Positions 36,987 through 48,107 are shown, numbered from the stretch's first letter. The stretch: 64,000 bases of DNA from a candidate division KSB1 bacterium (GCA_034506395.1 JAPDPQ010000007.1:1-64000), one strand, 5' to 3'. The notes: generated by a model not told the origin, from the sequence alone. Numbers and translations are program-made.

Positions 36987-37074
36987 TGGCGGAGGACGAG
37001 GGACTCGAACCCCCATGTCCACAAGGGACGGCGGTTTTCAAGACCGCTGCCTTACCAATTAGGTCTAGTCCTCC
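36987..37074 (-). tRNA. tRNA-Ser(TGA)
   Basis: Class II tRNA. Acceptor GGAGGAC/GTCCTCC, discriminator G, anticodon stem GCGGT/ACCGC and loop CTTGAAA (anticodon TGA, codons UCA and related). CCA is encoded. Confidence 0.95.
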
Positions 37075-37138
37075 AAAGGTTGAAATATACAAACTTTTCA
37101 ATTCTTAGTCAATAAATTTTTTGATCAAATTGGATATT

Positions 37139-38296
37139 TTACCGAAACAGCTTTGTCAACCAGCTCATATCTTGATCAATGGCATTATGCGGGCAGGTTT
37201 CATCACAACAGAAGCAGCTAATGCATTTTTTATAATCTATGATGGGAAAGCCATCCCGAGAACTCATCGCCTGGGTAGGACAAATTTTGATACAAGCCCC
37301 ACAACGTTTGCAACGATCGATGCTTGGTTTTGGGCGCACCCAAACCAATTTGCCTAATAATTTTACCACTCCCCCTGGCACATAGTGAAGCAGTCGGTTA
37401 GCAGGAAGCTCAATCGAGTTAGGCTCGATCAAGGGCAAGGGATCACCTACCAACTCAATCCTTCGCAGATCAGCCTCGCCCAAGCCGCGGTGATACGCAT
37501 AGGATGTTGTTAAAACTTCTCCATGATCAAAACCAATTAGCCTGGCAGCAACGCTATCCAGGGCTACGGCATCGCAACTTGCCAATATGAGCCCCAGATG
37601 TCTCGGTGTGCCGGCAGAAGGCCCATTGCCCTCCATCATCTCAACCGCATCCATAATGCTCAATCTCGGTTGCACGGCCTGAAAAACATCCACAATGATC
37701 TCTGCAAATTGCTCGACTTTGGGGTGCTGTTTATGATATTCGCTTTTTTGAAAACCCGGAATGGAACCAAACATATTTTTAATCGCGCCAGTATATAAGG
37801 TCAAATTGTGCGTCTTTAGTTTGCAGATATTGATCACCAGATCAGCTTCAGCAATTGCCCGAGCAATAAAATAGGATCTCCCATTGACCCGGCGTTCGAT
37901 CACCCCTTTCTTCTCCAATTGAACCAACTGAGCTCCAGTTTGTTTGGCCACTTGTTCCATCCCAGTGATGCGCCAATATTCTTCGATCGGCCGTGAGATG
38001 CCAGCCGGGCTATCCCCAATAGTGACAGTCGCCCCGAGTCGCATAATTCGCTCAACGATCGCTTGAACAATGGAAGGATGGGTCGTTGCAGCCCGCTCCG
38101 GCGGCTTTGCAGCCAATAAATTCGGCTTCACGTGCACCTGCATCCCTGGGGCAACAAATTGATCCAACCCGCCAACTAACCGAGCTACCTGATCAATGGC
38201 CAAATCGACTAAACCATGATCGTAATTCTGACAATGAACGACTGCAACGGTGCTTTTGCAATTGCCCTGTTGAGCTTTTAATTGCGATAATCTCAT
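37139..38296 (-). CDS. DUF362 domain protein with two 4Fe-4S clusters
   Basis: 385 residues from the ATG at 38296 (AGGGGG upstream). Residues about 15-290 are a DUF362 domain (VHVKPNLLAAKPPERAATTH; TIGDSPAG). The C-terminus carries two ferredoxin cysteine sets, CKRCGACIKICP and CISCFCCDETCP. Proteins of this type are common in anaerobes and are thought to act in electron transfer, but no reaction is established. The dprA stop lies 22 bases upstream, so the two are probably co-transcribed. Role here unknown. Confidence 0.88.
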   Translation of the reverse strand: MRLSQLKAQQGNCKSTVAVVHCQNYDHGLVDLAIDQVARLVGGLDQFVAPGMQVHVKPNLLAAKPPERAATTHPSIVQAIVERIMRLGATVTIGDSPAGISRPIEEYWRITGMEQVAKQTGAQLVQLEKKGVIERRVNGRSYFIARAIAEADLVINICKLKTHNLTLYTGAIKNMFGSIPGFQKSEYHKQHPKVEQFAEIIVDVFQAVQPRLSIMDAVEMMEGNGPSAGTPRHLGLILASCDAVALDSVAARLIGFDHGEVLTTSYAYHRGLGEADLRRIELVGDPLPLIEPNSIELPANRLLHYVPGGVVKLLGKLVWVRPKPSIDRCKRCGACIKICPTQAMSSRDGFPIIDYKKCISCFCCDETCPHNAIDQDMSWLTKLFR

Positions 38297-38318
38297 TAAC
38301 TCATTTCCCCCTAAAAAC

Positions 38319-39419
38319 TCACAGCCGAACAAACAATTTCCCGGGGAGTTGCTTCACCAGGTCTCTGAATTCTAGCGGTAACAGGGCCGATAATGTTTCC
38401 GCTGTCGATTTTCCAATGGCTGCAGAGAGCAGATCAATATGAATTGGCTCATGGCTCAGCCGACTCAATAACAGTTTCTCAAGGTCTGATAAATCGGCAG
38501 GCAATTCCTTGGCCCGCATCTCCTCTTCTTTCAAGAATTTTTTCAATTGTGGTTCCAATTCGATCAAAATATCCTTGGAATCGGTGATGAGTTTGGCGCC
38601 ATCTTTGATAAGCTGATTCGTCCCAGCGCTTTTTGGACTATTAATATTCCCAGGGACCGCGAAGACTTCACGGCTTTGCTCCAAAGCATAGTTAGCTGTG
38701 AGCAGTGCCCCGCTTTTGGTCCCTGCCTCCACAACGACCGTCCCGAGCGAAAGCCCAGACACGATGCGATTCCGCCGAGGAAAATTCACGGCATCGGGTT
38801 TGGTGCCCAATGGAAATTCAGAGACAAGTGCCCCCTGCTCAATGATCTTGTCCGCTAGCTTTTTATTCTCCGGGGGATAAATATAATCCAGCCCGCACCC
38901 CATCACTGCTAACGTTCGCCCACCAACGCGCAGTGCAGCTTCATGACTGATGGTATCGATGCCTCGAGCCAACCCACTCACAATCACTAGGCCCTTTTGC
39001 GCCAATTCTACTGCTATTTTCTCAGCCACCAATTTTCCATAGCTGCTCGGCAGTCGCGTCCCTACCATGGCGATTGCATACCGATCGGTCTTTTGCAAAC
39101 TCCCCTTCATGAAAATGAAAGCCGGCGGATCATAGATGCGCTTCAAGTTTTCGGGATAGCGATCATCCCAGAAATCAATCATCTCGATACCCATTTTGGC
39201 AGCTCGATCAAGTTGTTTTGCCCCGAATTCAAAATCCCGATATGCCTTAATGTGTTGCGCGATTTTCAGCTCAATACCATCAACTTCACAAAGCTGCTTA
39301 ATCGATGCCGAGAAAATTAATTCAGTCGACTTAAAATGTGCGACCAGCGACCGAATTCGGGTCGCGCCAATTCCAGGAATCGCAGAGAGGTTGATCAATT
39401 GTTCTTTATTAATATACAT
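38319..39419 (-). CDS. dprA: DNA-processing protein DprA
   Basis: 366 residues. An N-terminal helix-hairpin-helix region (LSAIPGIGATRIRSLVAHF) precedes the Rossmann-fold DprA core (VGTRLPSSYG; VSGLARGIDTISHEAAL; PRRNRIVSGLS; EAGTKSGALLTA; VPGNI) and a C-terminal winged-helix domain. DprA loads RecA on single-stranded DNA in natural transformation. No other competence gene is nearby apart from cinA at 23.5 kb. Confidence 0.96.
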   Translation of the reverse strand: MYINKEQLINLSAIPGIGATRIRSLVAHFKSTELIFSASIKQLCEVDGIELKIAQHIKAYRDFEFGAKQLDRAAKMGIEMIDFWDDRYPENLKRIYDPPAFIFMKGSLQKTDRYAIAMVGTRLPSSYGKLVAEKIAVELAQKGLVIVSGLARGIDTISHEAALRVGGRTLAVMGCGLDYIYPPENKKLADKIIEQGALVSEFPLGTKPDAVNFPRRNRIVSGLSLGTVVVEAGTKSGALLTANYALEQSREVFAVPGNINSPKSAGTNQLIKDGAKLITDSKDILIELEPQLKKFLKEEEMRAKELPADLSDLEKLLLSRLSHEPIHIDLLSAAIGKSTAETLSALLPLEFRDLVKQLPGKLFVRL

Positions 39420-39750
39420 CTGCTTGGCTTGCTAATTAAATTTTTCTAAATTTTATTCTGGTTGAAAAGTTTTTAACAGGGGCATTTATAACCAATGCAA
39501 TTGAATATTTGACCGCATTCTGATAGGGTTGAATCGATTGCGTTAATTATACGATAAAATTTTTTGCAAAGCAAGAAAAAAAATGGTAGAAATTTGAAGC
39601 GTTCTTATCTTATTGTTGAACAATTAATCTAAATTAACTGAGTACAAATTTATTAAATAAAAAACCGCTCAATTTCTTGCTATTGAAAAGAGCGGCTTGT
39701 ATTTTTGCCATCAATTAAAGATGTCGTTTTAAAGCTCAAAATATGTTTTA
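39420..39750. other. AT-rich spacer with terminator
   Basis: 331 bases upstream of dprA and downstream of the Ycf48-like gene. Apart from the hairpin at 39659-39695, no gene or RNA was seen; the dprA promoter is presumably here. Confidence 0.5.
39659..39695 (-). terminator. Rho-independent terminator of the Ycf48-like gene
   Basis: Arms CCGCTC (39665-39670) and GAGCGG (39690-39695), extended by CAAT/ATTG near the loop, are followed on the minus strand by six T residues. It lies about 55 bases after the stop at 39751. Confidence 0.8.
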
Positions 39751-41925
39751 TTAGCGAAGCAATGTCATTTTACCAACTCTTATTTCCTTTCCAGCTTGAA
39801 CTTGGTAAAAATAAATTCCATTGGGTAATATGTTTCCAAAATTATCTTGGCCATTCCAGGTGATTGAATGATTGCAAGGCGGTTGTTCTCTTTCATCAAA
39901 TATATAGACTATCTGACCTAGCAGGTTAAAAATCTTAATTGATACCGGTGCTGAAGTTGGTAGAGAATAATTGATCTTCGTCCCTGATAAACTCAGCTGC
40001 GGCGAAAATGGATTGGGATAATTTTGCTGCAATTCAAAATGTTTGGGCAATTCTTCTTGCTTGGTATCAGCTATCGCAAGCGCATTGCCGCTCCACTTGT
40101 ATACCGCGCCATACGAGCCAACTGCCCAGCCGTGGTCACGATCGATAAAGTAGATGTCGTTACGCCAAAAGTCAAAATCCTGGGAATAGTAACGATGCCA
40201 ATGTTTGCCTCCATCCTCAGTATATAGCATGACTCCTAAGCTTCCAGCCCAGCCATGGTTTTCATCAGTAAAATGGACAGCCTGCAAGGATTCCTCCCAA
40301 TTAAGAGGGCACAATTGGCGCTGCCATAATTTTCCTCCATTAGTTGTGTGCCAAATGCCGGTCCCCCCTACAACCCAACCTGTACTATCATTGACGAAAA
40401 AAACATCGTTCAAGATATACTCCCCTTTAATCCCCTCATGCTGAAATTTCCATGATTTTCCACCATCATCGGTGTGATAAATTACACCAGAGTCACCTAC
40501 AGCCCAGCCCATCAAAGAATTAGCAAAAAAGATACTTTGCATTGAAGGGGACGGCAAGCGAAACTGATGCAGCCAGGATTTGCCACCATCCTGGGTATGG
40601 AGAATATCAGCACCTGCACTATCCGAGCTAATCGCCCATCCATGAAGGGAATCAGCAAATGAAATGCGATAAAAGCCTTTGATACCGTACTGTAATTGCC
40701 AAGTATTGCCTCCATCTTCGGTATGGTAAATGCCTTTTGCAGCATGAACAAACCAACCCTTGTGCCGATCTACAAAGACGATATCGTTACCCTCTAAAGT
40801 GTCGCAGGAAACCCAGGTCGTGCCGCCATCTTTGGTATGAATGAGAGTGCTGGTTCCGATAGCCCACCCATGCTCTTTATCGACAAATGATACAGCAATC
40901 AGAGCGTTGGAGGTGGCTTTCACTGCCAGGTGCCAATCGACACCGCCGTTCTCGGTACTGAGTAACGTTCCATGGGCTCCAGTGATCCATCCATGAACCT
41001 CATCTTTGAAAAAGACACTGGTAAGGTGATTTAAAGTCGGTGCACGTTGAAATTGCCAATAATTACCACCGTCGGTAGTGTGCAAAATAATGCTACTGCC
41101 ACCATTAGAACCATTTCCCCCAACTATCCAGCCTTGTTGATCATCAATAAAGAAAATATCCGCTAACATGTATTTTTGTTCTGTATCTATATTAACTTTT
41201 TCCCAGGTTAAACCTCCGTCAATAGTTCGTAACACGGTTGAACCAGTACCCACGGCCTAACCACGGTTTTTATCTAAGAAAATCAAATCTAAAATTATAG
41301 TCCCCTGATGAGTATCCTGCTGGTTCCAGTTTTTTCCACCATCTTTCGTGTACAATATCATGCCATTTCGCCCTCCACACCACCCAGTCAAACTATCGAT
41401 AAAAAATACCGCATAGAGAAAAACATCAGCACCACTATTCTGCCTGATCCAATTTTTGCCGCCATCTTCAGTATGAGTGATCATTCCAAAGTCGCCGACC
41501 ATTGTCCCATTATTCATGTTGCAGAAATAGCCGTTGTTCAAAGGAAGCGTATCCATATTAGTTTCAACCAGCGTCCAATTTTAGCCGGCATCGATGGTCT
41601 TTAAAAGAAATCCATGTCCTATTATCATTCCCTTACAGCTATCGAAAAAGCAAATATTTTTATTGAAGCCTTTTAGGTTTTCTTCAAGCGAATCTTGAAA
41701 CTGAAAACGGCTCCAGCTTTGGCCACCGTCGCTGGTAACCAACAACTTGTTATGGGTACCTAAAATAAATCCGTTTTTCTCGCTGGGAAAGTGTACTTTT
41801 TGTAATCCAAATTCCCAATCAGCCCTGCGTACCTGGTCCCAGGAACCCTGGGCAAATAATAATGAGTTAGCACAAGCACATAAGACATAAAGAATCGCTC
41901 CAAGTAAAATATATTTCGGTTTCAT
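39751..41925 (-). pseudogene. Ycf48/BNR-type beta-propeller protein with sorting domain, two in-frame stops
   Basis: One reading frame of 724 codons runs from a well-formed start (AAGGAGGT seven bases before the ATG at 41925, then a signal peptide) to a TAG-free end at 39751, with no frameshift. Two stop codons interrupt it: TAA at 41583-41581, where repeats predict Lys (DAG-stop-NW against DGGKNW elsewhere), and TAG at 41259-41257, where repeats predict Trp (RG-stop-AVG against HGWAVG). The product is a chain of photosystem II assembly factor-like/BNR repeats (GWxVG...T.DGG..W) ending in a type IX-type sorting domain (NYPNPFSPQ). Either this is a recent pseudogene, or the stops are read through, or the assembly has errors. 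Only the 500-residue downstream part could otherwise be made, without a signal peptide. Confidence 0.85.
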
Positions 41926-42661
41926 AACTGAACCTCCTTAAATGTTATGAAAGAAGTGACCCAAGCGATAGCCGCTCGGTTCACAACAGTCGTCATAGAA
42001 GAACTACCGCAATAGAGTAATTTTGCCCACTTTATTCCTACCCCCTTCCTGCAGTTGATAAAAATAAATCCCAGCCGCCACTCATGCGCCTGAATTATCT
42101 CTACCATTCCAGTAAACTGAATATGAACCAGGTTCTTTTAGGCCTATATTTTAGCTGATTAGTTATTTCTAGATGTGCCAGCGGAAAAGGGAGGCGAAGG
42201 ATTAAATAGATTAATAGGAAAAGAGCTACGCTCAAATTGAAAACATGATATCTGCCGGCTTCCAGAAATTGAAATGTATTTGTTTAATTTTTGAAAGCAT
42301 TTTTCTGGGGGGGGGCAGAATGATATCTGCTGAAATGATTATTCAACCCCAACTCCACCAATGACGAATTATGAATAAAGCATAACATGTTACACCATCC
42401 ATGAAATGCTTACAAAAGCATCACAATTTCTGAATTATTTTTGTTTTTAGGATGAAATAAAATCGTATTTTCTTAAAGGATCGTTTTAATAACCATTCAT
42501 CGTCGAGAAATCAGAATCATTTAACAAAAGGAAGCTGACCAGACCGAAGCCGAAGGCGAAAAGAATTGTAGATGCAAGAACAATCTATTTATATCTCTTT
42601 ATATATTAATTATACAAAAAAAATTTAAATGTCAAGAGTTTTTTGATCGATTTATTTCTCA
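41926..42661. other. Gene-poor region with decayed sequence and a G9 run
   Basis: 736 bases between the broken propeller gene and obg. The part nearest the propeller gene is a sorting-domain relic (42004-42270). A run of nine G residues lies at 42307-42315. The rest is AT-rich without a recognisable gene and presumably holds the promoter of the propeller gene. Confidence 0.5.
42004..42270 (-). pseudogene. Remnant of a sorting-domain protein gene
   Basis: The minus strand in 42145-42004 reads EPGSYSVYWNGRDNSGA, a TGA, then VAAGIYFYQLQEGGRN and VGKITLLR-stop, the end of a type IX-type sorting domain. Upstream in another frame, SFPINLFNPSPPF resembles the YPNPFNPS start of the same domain. The relic thus has at least one frameshift or deletion and one nonsense codon. 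The rest of the gene is gone. It ends closely before the start of the broken propeller gene. Confidence 0.6.
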
Positions 42662-43705
<1,044 letters not shown>

Positions 43706-43801
43706 TCAGGAAAAAATCGATTTCTGAGCATCATCTTCAAAATTTTCTCTCTCAACTCGCACATGCAATCATGACTTTGCCCAGACCACCAGCATTAAAT
43801 G

Positions 43802-43838
43802 AAAAAAACGCAGACAGCATTCCTGGCCGATCTGCGTT
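43802..43838 (-). terminator. Terminator of the isocitrate dehydrogenase-type gene
   Basis: Perfect eight-base arms (AACGCAGA / TCTGCGTT) followed on the minus strand by a run of seven T residues overlapping the arm base, 28 bases past the stop at 43866. Confidence 0.88.
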
Positions 43839-43865
43839 TTCATGAGTTTTGCTCAAAAAGATCAG

Positions 43866-45062
43866 CTATTTGACATAGCTTTCCCAGCGGGCCTTCAGGT
43901 TGGGATCTTTCATCGTCTCCATGAGATAATTTCCAAATTCCTCAGCGGTTGCCCCAGTATCGCGTCCAGTGATCACCAGCTTTTTCTCATACTGGCCACA
44001 GATATCCAATGCCATCTCCAACTTTTCAGCTTTATCCCCGAACCCAATGTGGCGCAGCATCATTGCCCCAGCGCGGATCAAGCTGCTCGGATCAGCATAT
44101 TTACCGCGGCCCTCTTTGATCATGCGCGGAGCACTTCCATGAATTGCCTCGAACATGGCATAGCGCTTGCCAATGTTGGCCGAACCAGCCGTTCCGACAC
44201 CACCTTGAAACTCCGCTGCCTCATCGGTCAATATATCGCCATAAAGATTTGGGAGGACTACCACTCGGAATTGGGTGCGTCGCTTTGGATCTACTAATTT
44301 TGCGGTCATAATATCAATATACCAGCCCTCCCATTTTACCTGGGGATATTCCTGGGCGATCCGCTTTGCTGTTTCTAAGAACAATCCGTCTGTTGTTTTC
44401 ACCACGTTCGCTTTGGTCACCACGGTGACATGATTGATATTATTTTTAGCCGCATAATCGAACGCCATTCGAATAATCCGCTCAGCTCCTTGCTTCGTAC
44501 AAACAGTAAAATCAAAAGCTAAATCTTCGGTGACTTGAATTCCTTTCGAGCCCAGCACATAAGCTCCCTCGGTATTTTCTCGGAAAAAGATCCAATCGAT
44601 CCCTTCTTTGGGTACTTTTACAGGTCGGACATTCGCAAACAGGTCCAGATAACGGCGCATGGCTACATTGGCGCTTTCGATATTAGGCCACTGGTCGCCT
44701 TTCTCTGGAGTGGTCGTCGGCGCTTTCAAAATCACATGACACGCTTTGATCTCCTCCAGCACATCATCTGGAATCGCTTTCATGTGTTTGGCACGGTTCT
44801 CAATCGTTAGACCTTCAATGTCGCGAAAGACAATTTTTCCCTCCTTCAATTCTTTTTCCAATAGCGAAGATAACACGCGCACCGTTTCCTTCGAAATAAT
44901 GGGGCCAATACCATCTCCCCAACAAACCCCCACGATAATCGGTTTTAATTTCGAATAATCGATCCAATCATCAGCCTGTTTCATTCGCTCCACGCGTTCG
45001 AGTTGTTCTTTGACAAGAGCTTCAAAGTGCTGTTTGGCTCGCTCCAACACCTCTTGATTCAT
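43866..45062 (-). CDS. icd: Isocitrate/isopropylmalate dehydrogenase family protein, probably isocitrate dehydrogenase
   Basis: 398 residues. Family motifs: GDGIGPIISKETVRVL near the N-terminus, the substrate-site SANVAMRRYLDLFANVRP with the serine at the position that is phosphorylated in E. coli Icd, RENTEGAYVLG, LPNLYGDILTDEAAEF and EAIHGSAPRMI. The SANVAMRR form and the length favour isocitrate dehydrogenase over isopropylmalate dehydrogenase. Cofactor preference is uncertain because the segment after HGSAP differs from the E. coli NADP motif. GGAGGG lies eight bases before the ATG and a terminator follows, so this is a single-gene unit. Confidence 0.87.
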   Translation of the reverse strand: MNQEVLERAKQHFEALVKEQLERVERMKQADDWIDYSKLKPIIVGVCWGDGIGPIISKETVRVLSSLLEKELKEGKIVFRDIEGLTIENRAKHMKAIPDDVLEEIKACHVILKAPTTTPEKGDQWPNIESANVAMRRYLDLFANVRPVKVPKEGIDWIFFRENTEGAYVLGSKGIQVTEDLAFDFTVCTKQGAERIIRMAFDYAAKNNINHVTVVTKANVVKTTDGLFLETAKRIAQEYPQVKWEGWYIDIMTAKLVDPKRRTQFRVVVLPNLYGDILTDEAAEFQGGVGTAGSANIGKRYAMFEAIHGSAPRMIKEGRGKYADPSSLIRAGAMMLRHIGFGDKAEKLEMALDICGQYEKKLVITGRDTGATAEEFGNYLMETMKDPNLKARWESYVK

Positions 45063-45340
45063 GCTTTGCCCTCCGTGGTTTCTTCTATTGATCTAATAAA
45101 TAACTGGTTTTTTAGCAAAATAATATAATTAAATTTAGCATGTAAAGCAAGCGATTTTTGGGCTCAGACTGGTCCAATGTTTTCGAGCTTGCTTTTTTAA
45201 TGATTTTTTGCTATGTTTTGCTGCCATCAAAATCAGAAATCTAACTTCTGTCTTAGGTGAAGAAATCATAATGATGAATACATGGTAGAAAATTTCTTTT
45301 TAAAGAAATGAATGGACAAAATCATACAAGGAATCAAAAC

Positions 45341-46774
45341 ATGAATCAATACTCAGTCGCGAAGAAAAAATTTTATTTGGTTGTTTTTTCTTTTCTGCTG
45401 CTTGGGGTTTTGAGTTGCTTTTTGAATAGCGACATTACCTGTTGCCAGCCGTCCGATGCGAACGCGCCCTATGCTTCGATCGCCCGCGCGATCATCGATA
45501 CCGCCTTGGTTAACCCGCACGCTTACTCACTTCTGCGAGAGCTCTGTTACAATATTGGTCCCCGTCTTTGCGGCTCTCCCCAGGCGGCCGCTGCTGTGGA
45601 GTGGAGCCGCCAGGTCATGACCAAATTAGGTTTTGACAATGTCCATTTGCAGCCAGTAACGGTCCCGCATTGGGAACGCGGCGATATCGAAGAAGCTGCA
45701 ATCATCAATTCGTCGCTGATCGGCACGGTTCCGCTCTCAGTTTGTGCGCTTGGGGGAAGCGTGGCAACGCCAGAAACGGGAATTGTGGCGGAAGTGATCG
45801 AGGTGCGAAGCTTAAAAGAGGCCGCAGCATTGGGCCGAAAAGCTCAGGGGAAAATTGTGTTTTACAACCGTCCGATGGATCCGAAAACCATTAATACTTT
45901 TGCCGGGTATGGTGGCGCAGTAGACCAACGGACGCTGGGCGCAATTGAGGCAGCAAAAGTCGGAGCTGTTGCTGTCTTGGTCCGCTCCATCACCACGCGA
46001 AAGGATAACATCCCTCACACTGGATTAATGCATTACGATGCCTCGGTGCCTAAGATCCCTGCTGCCGCGGTCAGCACGGTTGCGGCTGATTTGCTCAGCC
46101 AGTTAATCGCTCAAGAGAAAAATGTGCGCGTGAGACTGCGGTTGAGCTGCCAAAATTATCCGATGGTCCAATCGGCCAATGTGATCGGAGAAATTAGAGG
46201 CACGGAGAGACCCGATGAGGTAATTCTGATTGGAGGGCATTTGGATAGCTGGGATGTTGGACATGGGGCGCATGACGACGGCGCTGGCTGCGTCCAGACG
46301 ATCGAGGCGCTTCGATTGATCAAATGCTTAAGGCTCAAGCCTAAACGCACGATCCGGGCGGTGTTGTTTATGTGCGAGGAATTCGGTATTTTCGGAGGGC
46401 CCGCTTATGCCGATAGCATCCGCAAAATGGCTCTTAAACACATTGCCGCCATCGAAGCAGATCGCGGTGGGTTCACTCCCCGAGGTTTCGGCATCAATGC
46501 TGACGATCGAATCGTAGAAAAATTGAAACGCTGGCAATACCTATTTGAGCCAATCGATGCTGCTAACATTTTCCGCGGCGGCGGTGGCGCCGATATCTCA
46601 CCGCTTGAACCACATGGCACCATTACCATCGGCCTTATGGTGGATTTCCATCGCTATTTCGATTATCATCATTCAGCCAATGATGTATTTGAAGCAGTGA
46701 ACGAGCGTGAATTGGAATTAGGCGCAGCAGCTCTGGCAATCTTTGCTTATGTTCTGGCAATGGAGGGAATATAA
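45341..46774 (+). CDS. Secreted M28-family metallopeptidase with PA domain
   Basis: 477 residues from the ATG at 45341, chosen over one 33 bases upstream because AAGGA lies eight bases before it. A hydrophobic export segment (residues about 8-28) ends near a cysteine, which might be a weak lipobox. Residues about 130-260 look like a protease-associated insert. The zinc-binding residues of M28 are recognisable: GGHLDSWDVGHGAHDDGAG, the catalytic MCEEFGIFGG, EADRGG and DYHHSANDV. It probably acts outside the cytoplasm as an aminopeptidase or carboxypeptidase-like enzyme. It is the only clear plus-strand gene, flanked by icd (divergent) and thiI (convergent). Confidence 0.92.
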   Translation: MNQYSVAKKKFYLVVFSFLLLGVLSCFLNSDITCCQPSDANAPYASIARAIIDTALVNPHAYSLLRELCYNIGPRLCGSPQAAAAVEWSRQVMTKLGFDNVHLQPVTVPHWERGDIEEAAIINSSLIGTVPLSVCALGGSVATPETGIVAEVIEVRSLKEAAALGRKAQGKIVFYNRPMDPKTINTFAGYGGAVDQRTLGAIEAAKVGAVAVLVRSITTRKDNIPHTGLMHYDASVPKIPAAAVSTVAADLLSQLIAQEKNVRVRLRLSCQNYPMVQSANVIGEIRGTERPDEVILIGGHLDSWDVGHGAHDDGAGCVQTIEALRLIKCLRLKPKRTIRAVLFMCEEFGIFGGPAYADSIRKMALKHIAAIEADRGGFTPRGFGINADDRIVEKLKRWQYLFEPIDAANIFRGGGGADISPLEPHGTITIGLMVDFHRYFDYHHSANDVFEAVNERELELGAAALAIFAYVLAMEGI

Positions 46775-46892
46775 ACTAATCCCGATCGGAATCAATCATC
46801 AAACTCCAGCTCAGCTCATTATGCATAAAAGATGCACAGCGTCTATAGGAGCTAACAATAGAAATTCTTGGATCAAACTCGCGTTTCAGTGC

Positions 46893-48107
46893 TTACTCTG
46901 CTGATTCGCTCTCAGGGAATTCTAATTTTTTGAGTTCGGCACTTGCCACAGCCTCTGCCACTAATGATGGCCAATTTTCGATCGCGTTTTCTGCCGCCAC
47001 AACTTCATCCAATCGGGCATGCGTTTCAGGACTCTTTGGGACCAAATAGCTGCAGCAATCATCGTACGGTTCAATCGAAATTGGGAAGGTCTCGAGCTGC
47101 TTGGCCCGTGCAATGATCCATTCTTTGTCCAATCCGATCAATGGGCGCAAAATCGGCAAGGTGCACGCCTGCGAAATCACACCAATATTATCCAGCGTTT
47201 GCGATGCCACCTGGCCAAGGCTCTCCCCAGTTACCAGCGCTTTACAGCGTTCCTTTTTGGCGATCGCTTCGGCGATCCGCAACATCATGCGTCGGTAAAG
47301 GATCAAGCGCAATTTAGCGGGTGCGTGCATAATGATTGCTTCCTGGACTTTAACAAGCGGCACCAAATAAAGACGACTATTATATTGATATCGTGTCAAC
47401 TGCTTCGCTAATCGGATCGCATTATGATATGAGGCTTTGTTTGTAAACGGGAAACTATGAAAATGAACGAACACCACACGACAGCCCCTCGTCATCATCA
47501 AATATGAAGCTACCGGAGAATCGATCCCAGAGGATATTAAGCTTACCACACGGCCACTGCTGCCAACTGGCAAGCCACGAATTCCTTCATGGCGATCAAA
47601 ATAAAAATAGATCCTTTTATTGAAGATTTCGATGAAGCAGGTCAAATCAGGATTGTGAAGATCAACTGTTTTGTTTAATCCAAGAAAAATTTTCTCGCCG
47701 ACCAATTGATTGACCTCCACAGAAGTGTGCGGATAGTCTTTATCAACACGCCGAGTGGCGACTTTGAACGAGCGAAAATCCACCGTTTTCAATTTCTCAT
47801 AAATCTGTTCCCTCAAGATCTGAACGTCTGGATCGCCTTGATACGCGACACAGAAATGCGCGATCCCAATCACCTGAGATAATCGTTCAATTACTTGTTC
47901 AATGGCTCCCTCATCTTCTATTTCAAGGATGAATCGTCCAAAATCCATTTTTATTCTTGGCTCGGTGCACCCCCGAAGCGCTTGCTGTATATTTTCCCGC
48001 AGTCGACTTTCAAAGAAGCCGCGGTTTCCTTTTTTCAAACCAATTTCGCTGTAATGAATGATAAAAGAGATTGGTGCGTTTTGGAAATTTTCTTCGTTGG
48101 ATTTCAT
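46893..48107 (-). CDS. thiI: tRNA 4-thiouridine synthase ThiI (without rhodanese domain)
   Basis: 404 residues. An N-terminal ferredoxin-like and THUMP region (about 15-175) is followed by the PP-loop ATPase with the adenylation motif SLISSGIDSPVASYLM (about 188-203). The E. coli rhodanese extension is absent, as in the Bacillus enzyme of similar length, so sulfur must come directly from a cysteine desulfurase. The likely role is s4U8 in tRNA. A ribosome-binding site is not evident. Confidence 0.94.
   Translation of the reverse strand: MKSNEENFQNAPISFIIHYSEIGLKKGNRGFFESRLRENIQQALRGCTEPRIKMDFGRFILEIEDEGAIEQVIERLSQVIGIAHFCVAYQGDPDVQILREQIYEKLKTVDFRSFKVATRRVDKDYPHTSVEVNQLVGEKIFLGLNKTVDLHNPDLTCFIEIFNKRIYFYFDRHEGIRGLPVGSSGRVVSLISSGIDSPVASYLMMTRGCRVVFVHFHSFPFTNKASYHNAIRLAKQLTRYQYNSRLYLVPLVKVQEAIIMHAPAKLRLILYRRMMLRIAEAIAKKERCKALVTGESLGQVASQTLDNIGVISQACTLPILRPLIGLDKEWIIARAKQLETFPISIEPYDDCCSYLVPKSPETHARLDEVVAAENAIENWPSLVAEAVASAELKKLEFPESESAE

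Noticed and set aside
39751..41925. Altered genetic code explaining the two in-frame stops
   Set aside because: TAA, TAG and TGA all end intact neighbouring genes at expected positions, so general reassignment is not supported.
41922..42107. 61-codon minus-strand frame
   Set aside because: Another frame of the same strand reads as a decayed sorting domain, so this is an out-of-frame shadow of the relic.
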